A DNA stretch of 64,000 nt from an uncultured Prevotella sp. GTDB taxonomy: Bacteria; Bacteroidota; Bacteroidia; Bacteroidales; Bacteroidaceae. The notes below the pieces were generated by a model. That model had not been told where the DNA came from. It made no database searches and saw only the letters and a list, made by a program, of their open reading frames with translations. Below, piece by piece: positions 14,739-23,430 of this stretch. The DNA is taken from positions 1 to 64,000 of the forward strand of contig CALUMB010000001.1 of assembly GCA_944321645.1 (NCBI GenBank), read 5' to 3'. A program made the position numbers and the translations under genes. Numbering within the stretch: the stretch's first letter is position 1; each line of letters starts with the position of its first letter.

Positions 14739-16433
14739 TCAAGGCAAGGCTCCTTGCCGGTTGATTTGAAACCAGCCAAGTGTGTGTACGATGCCTTTTT
14801 TGTTCAGCGTCTTCAATATGTAAAGCCCGTCGGGAATCGCCGATACGCTCACGGCACTGCGGTATGGCCTTGTGGCAATGATGGAGCCTTGCAGGGATTC
14901 GACGATTAAGAATTCGGCATCGAGCACATTCTGCACGGGCGGTGTGTGCAAGTTGCCGCCTTCCACCCTCAGCCAAGGCTTGCGTTCCGTTTCCGCTTGA
15001 ATCCTCTCACTGGTTGTGGGGCGGCTTTCGTTGCCATATCTGTCCATTGCCGTCACGGCATAGTTCCTCAATGGTTCGTGCAGTTTGTGTGGCACGATGG
15101 CCTTAACCCCGCGGTGGTTGGCTATTGCCAAGTTTTCAGGATTCTCCGTATCAACGGGATATTCTCCAGAAATATAGACATTGTATGTAAGGTACGAGCC
15201 GCAATGGCCGTTTTCCGCTCCATTCCATTCAAGCTCGTCGTATTCGGCATACCTCCTCACTTTGAGCGAAACCGGGGCTGGCGGGCAGGCCGTCGATTGC
15301 CAAGTCATTGGTGGCACCAAGGCAGGCGAGGTGTCGATTTTGTCTCTTACGAACGAATAAATGCCCTTTACATCGTTGGTAAAGAATTTGCTTCTGAAAT
15401 ACGCATGGCCAATGCCCATTTGCCTTAGCACGTTTAGTTGGCGCTTTATGATGTCGCCGCTCCATTCGTCTTCACCTTGCGACAGGAAGTAAAGCCCCAG
15501 GCCGACACTCACTATGCGGCCGTGGCTGTGCTCCTGCCAGTCGATTGCAAACGGGTAAAACTGGTTGCCGCGGAAATACATCATAGGGAACACCGCGTCC
15601 ATTACTCCTTCCTTGAGCCAGCCTTGCGCGTCTTGGCACACCCTGTCGTAGGCGTTCCACCCGTTGCTGCTGTATCTGGCAAGGTCGCTGAACTTCCCTA
15701 TCGGCGAACAACTCACTTTTACCCAAGGCTTTTCGGCCTTGACAGTCTTGTATGTTTCCCTCACGATGTTTGTTATGCAGGCTCTTCCCGACTCTTTGTC
15801 GATTCGTTTGCGCCATGTCTCCGGATAGCGTATGTAGTCGAGGTGTATGCCGTCGATGTCGTAGTTTTGCGTGATTTCCTTGCATATTCTGGCAATGTAG
15901 TCGGCGGTCTGGGGACTTTCGGGGTTTAGGTAGCCCTCGTTGCCGATTCTGCATACCATTGCCGGGTATCTTTTCCTAAGCCGCTTGCATCCTGCCCCGT
16001 TCCACCTGCCAATTGGTATGGCAACAACCCAGGCATGGATTTCCATGCCACGCTTGTGGCATTCGTCGATTGCATACTCCAGTGCATCGTAGCCCGGCGA
16101 GACACCGGGGCGGCCTGACAGGCATCCGTCCCACGGTTCAAGTGCCGACGGGTAAATCGTTGTGGCCCGTATCCTTGTCTGGAGCAGCACGATGTTCACG
16201 TTTGCGGCCTTCAGCTTGTCGAGTGTCTCGCACAATTCTTGCTTTTGCAGCTTTTCGCTTTCAGGCGAGGTGGAATATGTGTGTGGCCAGTCAAGGCCGC
16301 CGATGGTGGTCAGCCACACAGCCCTTGCCTCGCGCTTAGGCGAGCCTGCGTTGAAGTTGTATGCCTGTGCGGCAAGGCAAATAAGAGTCGCCATAACGGC
16401 GATATGTAATTTCAAGATGCGGATTCTGCCCAT
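14739..16433 (-). CDS. GHL10 family (DUF187) glycoside-hydrolase-like protein
   Basis: A 564-residue exported protein (signal peptide to about residue 24, AAQA). REARAVWLTTIGGLDWP, IVLLQTRIRATTIYPS, the DIDGIHLDYIRYP strand and the PMMYFRG segment mark the GHL10 (DUF187) TIM-barrel family. The E. coli member DigH (YddW) cleaves denuded peptidoglycan glycan strands at the divisome; Bacteroidales members are often annotated only as family 10 glycosyl hydrolases. A C-terminal fibronectin-like/beta region follows residue ~390. It has its own promoter 20 bp upstream and is therefore probably separate from the pectin genes; a cell-wall role seems as likely as glycan foraging. Confidence 0.85.
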   Translation of the reverse strand: MGRIRILKLHIAVMATLICLAAQAYNFNAGSPKREARAVWLTTIGGLDWPHTYSTSPESEKLQKQELCETLDKLKAANVNIVLLQTRIRATTIYPSALEPWDGCLSGRPGVSPGYDALEYAIDECHKRGMEIHAWVVAIPIGRWNGAGCKRLRKRYPAMVCRIGNEGYLNPESPQTADYIARICKEITQNYDIDGIHLDYIRYPETWRKRIDKESGRACITNIVRETYKTVKAEKPWVKVSCSPIGKFSDLARYSSNGWNAYDRVCQDAQGWLKEGVMDAVFPMMYFRGNQFYPFAIDWQEHSHGRIVSVGLGLYFLSQGEDEWSGDIIKRQLNVLRQMGIGHAYFRSKFFTNDVKGIYSFVRDKIDTSPALVPPMTWQSTACPPAPVSLKVRRYAEYDELEWNGAENGHCGSYLTYNVYISGEYPVDTENPENLAIANHRGVKAIVPHKLHEPLRNYAVTAMDRYGNESRPTTSERIQAETERKPWLRVEGGNLHTPPVQNVLDAEFLIVESLQGSIIATRPYRSAVSVSAIPDGLYILKTLNKKGIVHTLGWFQINRQGALP

Positions 16434-16452
16434 AATATTGCTTATTTAAGTG

Positions 16453-16460
16453 CAAAGTTA
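16453..16460 (-). promoter_or_regulatory. -7 promoter box for the GHL10 gene
   Basis: TAACTTTG on the minus strand, 20 bp before the ATG; a TTTG sits about 21 bp further upstream, close to a -33 position. Confidence 0.65.
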
Positions 16461-16634
16461 TGATTATTTTCAGTCTTTTCTCAAATTAAATGGCTATTTT
16501 TGCAAAACCAATCGGCAAGAAGCCATTACCAGGCCGGCAACCATTCTGTGGCAACGCAAAGCCAGGTTGTGACTTTTGTCAGGTGGGCATGGTGTATTTC
16601 AGCCAAACGTGCTGGTGCTTTAACAATATAATTA

Positions 16635-17126
16635 ATGAATAATATGAGAAAGAAACTGCTAATTTCTGTCGTGGCACTGTTTGTGTCGATGGCTTCGTTT
16701 GCCCAATTCGAGGCTGGTAAAAAATATGTAGGGGCATCGCTGTCGAGCTTAAGCCTGAGCTACAACGGGCTGGAGGAAGGCAACTTCGGCATAGAAGCCA
16801 AGGGCGGCTATATGTTTGAAAACGACTGGATGGCCACGGCGCAGATAGGCTATCACAAGCAGCATGATGTCCCTTCGTCGTTTATGGCCGCCGTTGGGGC
16901 AAGGTATTACATCGTGCAAAACGGGCTTTACCTTGGCCTGTCGGTGAACTATGTACACGCAGGCGAGTCTTACGACGACTTCTTGCCGAGCTTGCAGGTT
17001 GGATATGCCTTCTTCCTGAACGACAAGGTGACGGTGGAGCCGGAGATATACTACAACCAGTCGTTCAAGAACCACGGCGACTACAGTACGATTGGGCTGC
17101 GCATAGGCTTTGGCGTTTACTTGTAA
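16635..17126 (+). CDS. small outer-membrane beta-barrel protein
   Basis: A 163-residue protein with a signal peptide (RKKLLISVVALFVSMASFAQ) followed by alternating hydrophobic/polar strands and a C-terminal aromatic-containing strand (GLRIGFGVYL), as in small eight-strand barrels of the OmpX / OMP_b-brl type. Two ATGs (16635 and 16644) are possible; both give the same mature protein. No function can be assigned beyond outer-membrane location. It stands alone between divergent GHL10 and nadC. Confidence 0.75.
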   Translation: MNNMRKKLLISVVALFVSMASFAQFEAGKKYVGASLSSLSLSYNGLEEGNFGIEAKGGYMFENDWMATAQIGYHKQHDVPSSFMAAVGARYYIVQNGLYLGLSVNYVHAGESYDDFLPSLQVGYAFFLNDKVTVEPEIYYNQSFKNHGDYSTIGLRIGFGVYL

Positions 17127-17212
17127 GCGCATCTTAACTGTGCAGCCACAGATTGCATGGGAACTTCACTTAATGAAACAATAACACATTTAATTAAATG
17201 TAAGCAATATCT

Positions 17213-18061
17213 ATGTTGAGTGTAAACGAATTAGAAGACAAACTTATCGACCTCGCCTTTGCCGAAGACATAGGCGACGGCGACCACACGACCTTGTGCT
17301 GCATACCAGAGGACGCGATGGGAAAATCGAAGTTGCTGATAAAGGAAAAGGGCATACTTGCCGGGGTGGAAGTTGCCAAGGAGGTGTTCCGCCGTTTCGA
17401 CCCAACGCTCGTTGTCGATGTGAAGATTGGCGACGGGGCTTGCGTCGAGCCTGGCGACGTGGCCATGGTGGTGACCGGCAAGGTGAGGTCGCTGCTGCAA
17501 ACGGAACGCCTGATGCTGAACATCATGCAGCGCATGAGCGGAATTGCCACCACGACAAACCGCTACGTAAAGAAGCTTGAGGGAACGGGTACGAGGGTGC
17601 TCGACACGAGGAAGACTACACCTGGGATGCGGATGCTCGAAAAACAGGCCGTGAAGATTGGCGGCGGGTGCAACCACCGCATAGGCTTGTTCGACATGAT
17701 TCTGCTCAAAGACAATCACGTGGACTTCTGTGGCGGCATATCCAACGCCATAAACCGTTGCCACGAGTATCTCAAGGAAAAAGGACTAGACCTTAAGATA
17801 GAGATAGAAGTGCGCAATTTCGACGAACTTCGCGAGGTCTTGGCTTGCGGAGGCGTAGACCGGATAATGCTCGACAACTTCTCCGTGGCCGACACAAAGG
17901 TTGCCGTCGAGATGGTTTCCGGCAAATATGAGGTTGAGTCGAGCGGTGGCATCACCTTCGACACCATCAGGCAGTATGCCGAGTGTGGCGTGGATTTCGT
18001 ATCTGTGGGTGCACTGACGCATTCTGTCAAGTGCCTCGACATGAGCTTTAAGGCATGCTGA
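17213..18061 (+). CDS. nadC: nicotinate-nucleotide pyrophosphorylase (carboxylating)
   Basis: A 282-residue cytoplasmic quinolinate phosphoribosyltransferase that converts quinolinate and PRPP to nicotinate mononucleotide in de novo NAD synthesis. Recognisable segments: EDIGDGDHTT at the N-terminus, ERLMLNIMQRMSGIAT, LDTRKTTPGMR (PRPP/quinolinate-binding arginines), GGGCNHRIGLFD, LLKDNH, and VESSGGIT near the end. Length is standard. nadA and nadB are not in the window. The last 7 bp overlap the M23 peptidase start (ATGCTGA). Confidence 0.96.
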   Translation: MLSVNELEDKLIDLAFAEDIGDGDHTTLCCIPEDAMGKSKLLIKEKGILAGVEVAKEVFRRFDPTLVVDVKIGDGACVEPGDVAMVVTGKVRSLLQTERLMLNIMQRMSGIATTTNRYVKKLEGTGTRVLDTRKTTPGMRMLEKQAVKIGGGCNHRIGLFDMILLKDNHVDFCGGISNAINRCHEYLKEKGLDLKIEIEVRNFDELREVLACGGVDRIMLDNFSVADTKVAVEMVSGKYEVESSGGITFDTIRQYAECGVDFVSVGALTHSVKCLDMSFKAC

Positions 18062-19701
18062 ACGCCATTGCCGGGCTAATCCTGTCTGCCGGTTTGGCAT
18101 ATTCGCCGCCTGTTGACTATGCCGTGACTTTGGCAGGCAACTTCGGCGAACCACGGCCCAACCATTTCCATTGCGGCATCGACGTGAAGACGGGCGGCGT
18201 AGAGGGCAAGCGCATCTACGCCATTGCCGACGGCTATGTCAGCCGCATTACCGTAGGACTCGACGGCTTCGGCAATGCCCTTTACATAACCCATCCTGAC
18301 GGCAGGGTGAGCGTCTATTGCCACCTCCGTTCGTTCACGCCCAAGCTGGCGCGGATGTTGCGGCGGTGGCAATACGCCCACGAGTCGTGGACGGCCGATG
18401 TGCGGCTGGCTCCGGGCGAGTGTCCTGTCTCGCGTGGCCAATGGGTGGCCGTGAGCGGCAATACAGGCGCGAGCCTTGCGCCCCATCTCCACTTGGAGTT
18501 GCGCAACGCACTTAGCGGCCACGTGCTCGACCCGCTCGACGTGTTGGGCTTCTGCGTCAGCGACAGCGTGCCGCCCATGGCCCATGGCTTTATGGCCTGC
18601 CCTGTGGAAGGCGAGGGAACTTTCTGCGGTATGTCTGCAAACAGCACATACGGCTTTGCCTCGCACAGGCTGCAAAGGCAGTTTACGGCATGGGGCAGGG
18701 TGGGGTTTGCCATCTGGGCAAACGATTACATGGATGGCGTGTACAACAAGTTTGGAGTCAGGCAGACCGTGCTGAAAGTCGATGGGCGCGAGGTGTTCCG
18801 CTGCGACGTAGACAGGTTGCCGCCGGTGTTAAACGCACAGGTGAACCATCTTTTCGACTATTCCCACTATTACCGCTTCCGCACATGGTATCAACGCGCT
18901 TTCCTGCTTCCCGGCGTTACCCTCCCTTTTGCCTCTGCGGACGCAAACCGAGGCATCGTTTATTTCAACGAAGAACGCGACTACCACGTAGAATATGAAC
19001 TGGCCGACTTTTTCGGCAACATTTCCACATACTCTTTCACCGTCACTGGGCGCAGGGCTGCTGCGCCACGCCATGCCCCGGCGGAACGTGGGCGGGCGTT
19101 GCGCTACGACAGGCTCGGCGAAGTGGCGTTGCCGGGTGTGTCGCTTGTGTTGCCGCCGGGTGCGCTCAGTGCCGATTGCTCATTGAGTCCGCGCTTTGTC
19201 AAGTCCGCGTCAGGACTGTCTCCGGCAGTCTTGTTTTCATCCCAGCCCATGCATCTCATGCGCAGGTGCGAGCTTTATATCGCAGTGCGGCAGGAAGTTG
19301 CCAATCCAGGTAAGCTATATATCGTCGGCAGCGACGGCCGTTGCTATGGCGGGCGTTACGTCTCCGGGTGGGTTACAGCAAACGTCCGCGACTTGGGCGT
19401 GGCCTACCGCATAGCCTACGACGACAGCCCGCCGGCCGTCGCGCCGCTGTGGCAAGGCTCGTGGCATTCTTCGGGAAAACTGTTTTTCCGCGTAGGCGAC
19501 GGCGAGAGTGGGGTGAAGTCGCTAAAGGGATATGTTGACGGCAGGTTTGTGCTTTTTGAAAAGCGCGACCGCAGCGATGTCTATATGTGTGACCTGCGCA
19601 GCTCGCCATTGCCAAAGCAGGGCCGGAAGCGGACGCTTAGGCTTTTCGCGGAAGACCGCTGCGGCAATAAGGCAGAGCTTTCCACCGATATATTTTATTG
19701 A
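18055..19701 (+). CDS. M23 family metallopeptidase
   Basis: A 548-residue protein with a short hydrophobic N-terminus (signal peptide likely, LLILSAGLAYS-like) and an N-terminal peptidase M23 (LytM-type) domain: His39-x3-Asp43 in NHFHCGIDV and His144-Leu-His146 in PHLHLE are the zinc ligands and catalytic histidine, so it should be active against peptidoglycan cross-bridges. The remaining ~370 residues are beta-rich and of unknown function, conserved in Bacteroidetes M23 proteins. The ATG overlaps the nadC stop by 7 bp, implying translational coupling although the functions differ. Confidence 0.9.
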   Translation: MLNAIAGLILSAGLAYSPPVDYAVTLAGNFGEPRPNHFHCGIDVKTGGVEGKRIYAIADGYVSRITVGLDGFGNALYITHPDGRVSVYCHLRSFTPKLARMLRRWQYAHESWTADVRLAPGECPVSRGQWVAVSGNTGASLAPHLHLELRNALSGHVLDPLDVLGFCVSDSVPPMAHGFMACPVEGEGTFCGMSANSTYGFASHRLQRQFTAWGRVGFAIWANDYMDGVYNKFGVRQTVLKVDGREVFRCDVDRLPPVLNAQVNHLFDYSHYYRFRTWYQRAFLLPGVTLPFASADANRGIVYFNEERDYHVEYELADFFGNISTYSFTVTGRRAAAPRHAPAERGRALRYDRLGEVALPGVSLVLPPGALSADCSLSPRFVKSASGLSPAVLFSSQPMHLMRRCELYIAVRQEVANPGKLYIVGSDGRCYGGRYVSGWVTANVRDLGVAYRIAYDDSPPAVAPLWQGSWHSSGKLFFRVGDGESGVKSLKGYVDGRFVLFEKRDRSDVYMCDLRSSPLPKQGRKRTLRLFAEDRCGNKAELSTDIFY

Positions 19702-19725
19702 TGCGGCATGCCATTGCCACCCAGC

Positions 19726-19751
19726 GCAGGCATCGCCTTTGGAATGCCTGC
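19726..19751 (+). terminator. weak hairpin after the M23 gene
   Basis: GCAGGCAT / ATGCCTGC, 8-bp perfect stem with a 10-nt loop, 24 bp after the stop; no T tract. Confidence 0.3.
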
Positions 19752-19806
19752 TGGTTAGTCAAACGGCAAGTGGCTGTCCAAAACAATTAGACACAATTAA
19801 AAAATC

Positions 19807-21432
19807 ATGTACAAGCAAATATTCTTTTCCGTGATAATGGCCGTCAGCCCACTGGGCGCGGACTGTTGCACAAACCTGATAGTTGGCAAAGATGCCAGCA
19901 CCGACGGGTCGGTGATGTGTACTTACAGTGCCGACGACTACGGGATGTTCCAAAACCTTTGCCACTATCCGGCCGCCAGGCATCCCAAAGGCACGATGCG
20001 GCAGGTTTACGATTGGGACACCAATGCCTACAACGGGCAGATACCCGAAAGCCCGGTCACATACAATGTGATAGGCAACATAAACGAATACCAAGTGACT
20101 ATCGCCGAGACCACCTTCGGCGGGCGGGAAGAAATGGTGGACTCCACCGGCACGCTCGACTATGGCTCGCTCATTTACATCGGCCTGCAGCGGTCGCGCA
20201 CAGCCCGCGAGGCAATCGAGGTGATGACGACGCTTGCCGAACGCTATGGCTACAACAGCTATGGCGAGACTTTCACCATCTGCGACCCTGACGAGGCTTG
20301 GATTATGGAAATGATGGGATGCGGCCCGGGCAGCAAGTCTGTTGTGTGGGTGGCCGTGCGCATTCCCGACAATGCGATATGCGCCCATGCCAACCAGAGC
20401 CGCATACGCAAATTCGACCGGAAGGACAAAGACAACGTGATGTATTCGAAAAACGTGGTGAGCTTTGCCCGCAGCAAGGGGTGGTACGATGGCACCGACG
20501 CCGACTTTGATTTCTGTTCCACTTACGCCGCTCCCGACTTTGGCGGTCGCCGCTGGTGCGAAGCCCGCGTGTGGAGCTTCTTCAACCGATTTGCCAAGAG
20601 CATGGACAAATACGTGCCATACGCCGAAGGCCACTCGCCAAACGCCGAGCCAATGCCGCTTTGGATCGTGCCGGAGCGCAAGTTGAGCCTTGCCGACCTT
20701 GAGGCAGCCATGCGCGACCACTACGAAGGCACCCCGTTTGCGCTCGACAAGCCGGGCGACATCGGCGGTGGCATCTGGCAGATGCCCTACCGCCCCACGC
20801 CGCTCGAATACGAAGTTGACGGGCATAAGTGTTTCAACGAGCGGCCAATTTCCACCCAGCAGGCTGGCTTCGTGTTTGTTAGCCAGATGCGTTCGTGGCT
20901 TCCGCGCCAGATAGGCGGGGTGTTGTGGTTTGCCAACGACGATGCCAACATGGTGCCGTTCACCCCGATTTATTGCTGTGTGAACAAACCGCCGCATTGC
21001 TACGACACTCCTGGGGCCGATGCCGTGACCTTCTTGCCCGACAATGCCTTTTGGATTCAGAATTGGGTGAGCAACATGGTCTATCCGCGATATTCGCAGA
21101 TGTTTCCCGCATTGCGTGCTGTGCGCGATTCGCTCGATTCTGCATACATTGCCTTTCAGCCAGAGGCGGAGGCTCGTGCGTCGGAACTTTACGCCCAAAG
21201 TGCCGATAAGGCGGTGGCCTACCTTAACGGCTATTCGGCAAAGTGTGCCGAAGAGATGCTCGGCAGGTGGAAGAAGCTCGCCGTGTTCCTCATCGTGAAA
21301 TACAACGACATGACGGTGAAGCCGGACTCCTGCGGGCGTTTCCTGCGTTCGCCCCACGGACTTGGCGCCACGGTGGAGCGTCCGGGCTATCCTGCGGCAT
21401 ACGCCCGCGAAATGGAAAAGCTTAAGAAGTAA
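19807..21432 (+). CDS. C69 family dipeptidase
   Basis: A 541-residue N-terminal-nucleophile peptidase. After a hydrophobic leader the sequence CCTNLIVGKDASTDGS begins the mature Ntn-hydrolase domain, Cys21 being the expected nucleophile after removal of the leader; MEMMGCGPGSK and the NQSRI region also match family C69 (PepD/dipeptidase A). These enzymes cleave dipeptides; the exported Bacteroidales forms probably act in the periplasm during peptide foraging. It ends before the convergent GH43 gene, with repeat copy B between. No clear promoter box was found. Confidence 0.9.
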   Translation: MYKQIFFSVIMAVSPLGADCCTNLIVGKDASTDGSVMCTYSADDYGMFQNLCHYPAARHPKGTMRQVYDWDTNAYNGQIPESPVTYNVIGNINEYQVTIAETTFGGREEMVDSTGTLDYGSLIYIGLQRSRTAREAIEVMTTLAERYGYNSYGETFTICDPDEAWIMEMMGCGPGSKSVVWVAVRIPDNAICAHANQSRIRKFDRKDKDNVMYSKNVVSFARSKGWYDGTDADFDFCSTYAAPDFGGRRWCEARVWSFFNRFAKSMDKYVPYAEGHSPNAEPMPLWIVPERKLSLADLEAAMRDHYEGTPFALDKPGDIGGGIWQMPYRPTPLEYEVDGHKCFNERPISTQQAGFVFVSQMRSWLPRQIGGVLWFANDDANMVPFTPIYCCVNKPPHCYDTPGADAVTFLPDNAFWIQNWVSNMVYPRYSQMFPALRAVRDSLDSAYIAFQPEAEARASELYAQSADKAVAYLNGYSAKCAEEMLGRWKKLAVFLIVKYNDMTVKPDSCGRFLRSPHGLGATVERPGYPAAYAREMEKLKK

Positions 21433-21522
21433 GGTGTGTTGGCGTGAAAAAGTGGGAAACCGCCTGGCTGGCGGCAATGCCGTGTGTGGCTCTTTGCATT
21501 GGATGCGGCCCATATGCGTGTA

Positions 21523-21739
21523 GTTGCAAATATGCAATTAAAAACGTATAGGTTCCTGCTTCGTTTTAACACAGTGCCGTTTGACTTTGTGGAACAGGCC
21601 GTTTCGGAGTGCGAAACGGCCTGTTTCGCGTTCCAAAACGGCCTGTTTTGAAAGCTAAAACCGGCCTTGCCGCAACGCATTGATTGCCAATGCGTTGCAG
21701 CAAGTGCCGCTTTGCGGTGCCGTTAAGTTAAAAATGTTA
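21523..21739 (+). repeat. intergenic 22-bp-phased element, copy B (217 bp)
   Basis: Starts with GTTGCAAATATGCAAT (21523-21538), TTTTAACA at 21563, four 15-bp units at 21591-21605, 21613-21627, 21635-21649 and 21657-21671 (the last diverged), and ends with a GTTAAGTTAAAnnTGTTA box at 21722-21739. First core at offset 68, as in copy A. Located between the convergent C69 and GH43 genes. Confidence 0.8.
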
Positions 21740-21764
21740 GGCAAACGGCACGTGAAAATATTCC

Positions 21765-23423
21765 TCACTTTGTGACTCTTATCCAGTCGATGTCGAGGAA
21801 GCCGGAAGGCGATTTCCCCGCCGGCTCTTCTGCGAGGAAGCCAAACTTGGCGCCTATCCACTTTCCTTCGCGCATGGGCAAGCCTGCCCCTACGCTGTGG
21901 AACTTTTTGCCGTCGGTGCTGTAGGCGAAGGAGAGCCTTGCGCCTTTTTCCACTTTCAGGCGTAGATAGAGGTCGGAGTAAATGGCAGGCTCGTAGTCGA
22001 TAGGGTCGGCGGCAGAAGGCTCCAGCTCGGCAATGTCGCTTACCGTCTCGGCGTTGCCTTTGTCTGCCTTGGTGCAAGTAATCAATTGCAAGCGGAACTT
22101 TTCGCCGACTCTCTTGACCACGAGTGCGCTGTAGTCCATTCCCATCATTATCAATCCGGCATATTGCCCTTCCCGCTTGGCAGCAAAACGCACTTTTGCG
22201 GTGGCGGTGAAAGCGTCGGCGGGTGTCTTTTGCAGTAGCATATTCGGGGCTTCCCAAAGGTTGGTGAACTTCGGCGAGAGCTTGCGCGTGTACAAACGGA
22301 AAAAGCCGTATGGCGTCGGCTGGCCGAAGCTGTCGTCGTAGTTGGCGGGCCACTGCCATTGCAGGCCAAGCTCCGGGGCGTTGAACTCGTCGCTTTCTGC
22401 CGGGTTTTGTATTGCTATGCTTGCCCCCACCTTGGGCTTGCGGAACGTTGCGACTGGTTCGCCGCAAAGGTCTTTGTCAGAGTCTATGCCTATCACCGGC
22501 CAGCCGTCCACCCAGTTGACGGGCTGCAGGTGCACCACGCGCCCGTATGGGCCTTTGTCTTGGAAGTGCAGGAACCATTCTTCGCCTTGTGCAGTGGTGA
22601 CGAGTCCTCCTTGGTGCGGGCCGTTTACGTTTGTAGAGCCTTGCGCCATCACGGTCTTGCACTCGTATGGGCCGTAGGGGCTTTTTGCACGCATGGCCAG
22701 CTGCCACCCCGTTGGCACTCCGCCGGCCGGTGCGAGAATCCAGTAGTAGCCGTCGCGCTTGTAGAATTTAGGCCCTTCCACGGTGCGGTTGGCGTTGTTT
22801 CCGTCGAACACAATCACCGGGTTCGATATGGCCGTTGTGCCGTCGGCAGACAACTCCCTTACGGAGAGGATGCTTTTAAAGCCTATCCGGCTGCCGGCCC
22901 AGGCGTTGGCGAGGTAGCAGCGTCCGTCGTCGTCCCAAAGCGGGGTGGGGTCTATCATGCCTTTGCCCTTTACCACGAGGTGTGGCTCGCTCCATTTTCC
23001 GGCCGGGTCGGCGGCTTTCACCATATATATGCCTCTGTCGGGGTCTCCCCAGTATATGTAGTACATACCGTCGTGGTGGCGTATGCAGGGTGCCCATACG
23101 CCCTTGCCGTGGGCGGCTTTGCGGAAAACATAGTCCGGGGTGAGCTTGGGCAGCGCGTGGCCAACAATCTCCCAGTTGACGAGGTCGCGCGAATGGAGTA
23201 TGGGCAAGCCCGGCGTGCAGTTGAAAGAGCTTGCCGTAAGGTAGAAGTCGGTGCCTGCCGGGTTTGCGCATACGTCTGGGTCGCTGTAGTCGGCGTTGAG
23301 CACAGGGTTGGTGTATGTGCCGTCGCCATTGTCGGGGCACCATGCCTCCGAACGGTACTGCGCCACGGAAACTGCAGGATGCAGCAGAAGTAGCGACAGG
23401 GCTAAAGGAAATGTATGTTTCAT
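21765..23423 (-). CDS. GH43 family glycoside hydrolase
   Basis: A 552-residue exported enzyme (signal peptide ending VSVAQ). The five-bladed propeller of GH43 is indicated by NPVLNADYSDPDV (catalytic base Asp), DPTPLWDDDGRCYLAN (pKa-modulating Asp) and NRTVEGPKFYKRDGYYW (acid Glu). The C-terminal ~200 residues form a beta-sandwich of the DUF1349/GH43_C2 type. Likely a beta-xylosidase or alpha-L-arabinofuranosidase acting on xylan or pectin side chains; subfamily unassigned. I use the ATG at 23423. Only 7 bp separate it from the stop of the upstream ATP-grasp-like gene, an unexpected partner. Confidence 0.9.
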   Translation of the reverse strand: MKHTFPLALSLLLLHPAVSVAQYRSEAWCPDNGDGTYTNPVLNADYSDPDVCANPAGTDFYLTASSFNCTPGLPILHSRDLVNWEIVGHALPKLTPDYVFRKAAHGKGVWAPCIRHHDGMYYIYWGDPDRGIYMVKAADPAGKWSEPHLVVKGKGMIDPTPLWDDDGRCYLANAWAGSRIGFKSILSVRELSADGTTAISNPVIVFDGNNANRTVEGPKFYKRDGYYWILAPAGGVPTGWQLAMRAKSPYGPYECKTVMAQGSTNVNGPHQGGLVTTAQGEEWFLHFQDKGPYGRVVHLQPVNWVDGWPVIGIDSDKDLCGEPVATFRKPKVGASIAIQNPAESDEFNAPELGLQWQWPANYDDSFGQPTPYGFFRLYTRKLSPKFTNLWEAPNMLLQKTPADAFTATAKVRFAAKREGQYAGLIMMGMDYSALVVKRVGEKFRLQLITCTKADKGNAETVSDIAELEPSAADPIDYEPAIYSDLYLRLKVEKGARLSFAYSTDGKKFHSVGAGLPMREGKWIGAKFGFLAEEPAGKSPSGFLDIDWIRVTK

Positions 23424-23430
23424 AATCAAG

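Noticed and set aside
19759..21537. 592-codon open frame on the minus strand opposite the C69 dipeptidase
   Set aside because: The plus-strand frame encodes a full C69 protein with the catalytic Cys region; the opposite frame is His/Val-rich shadow sequence without any motif.
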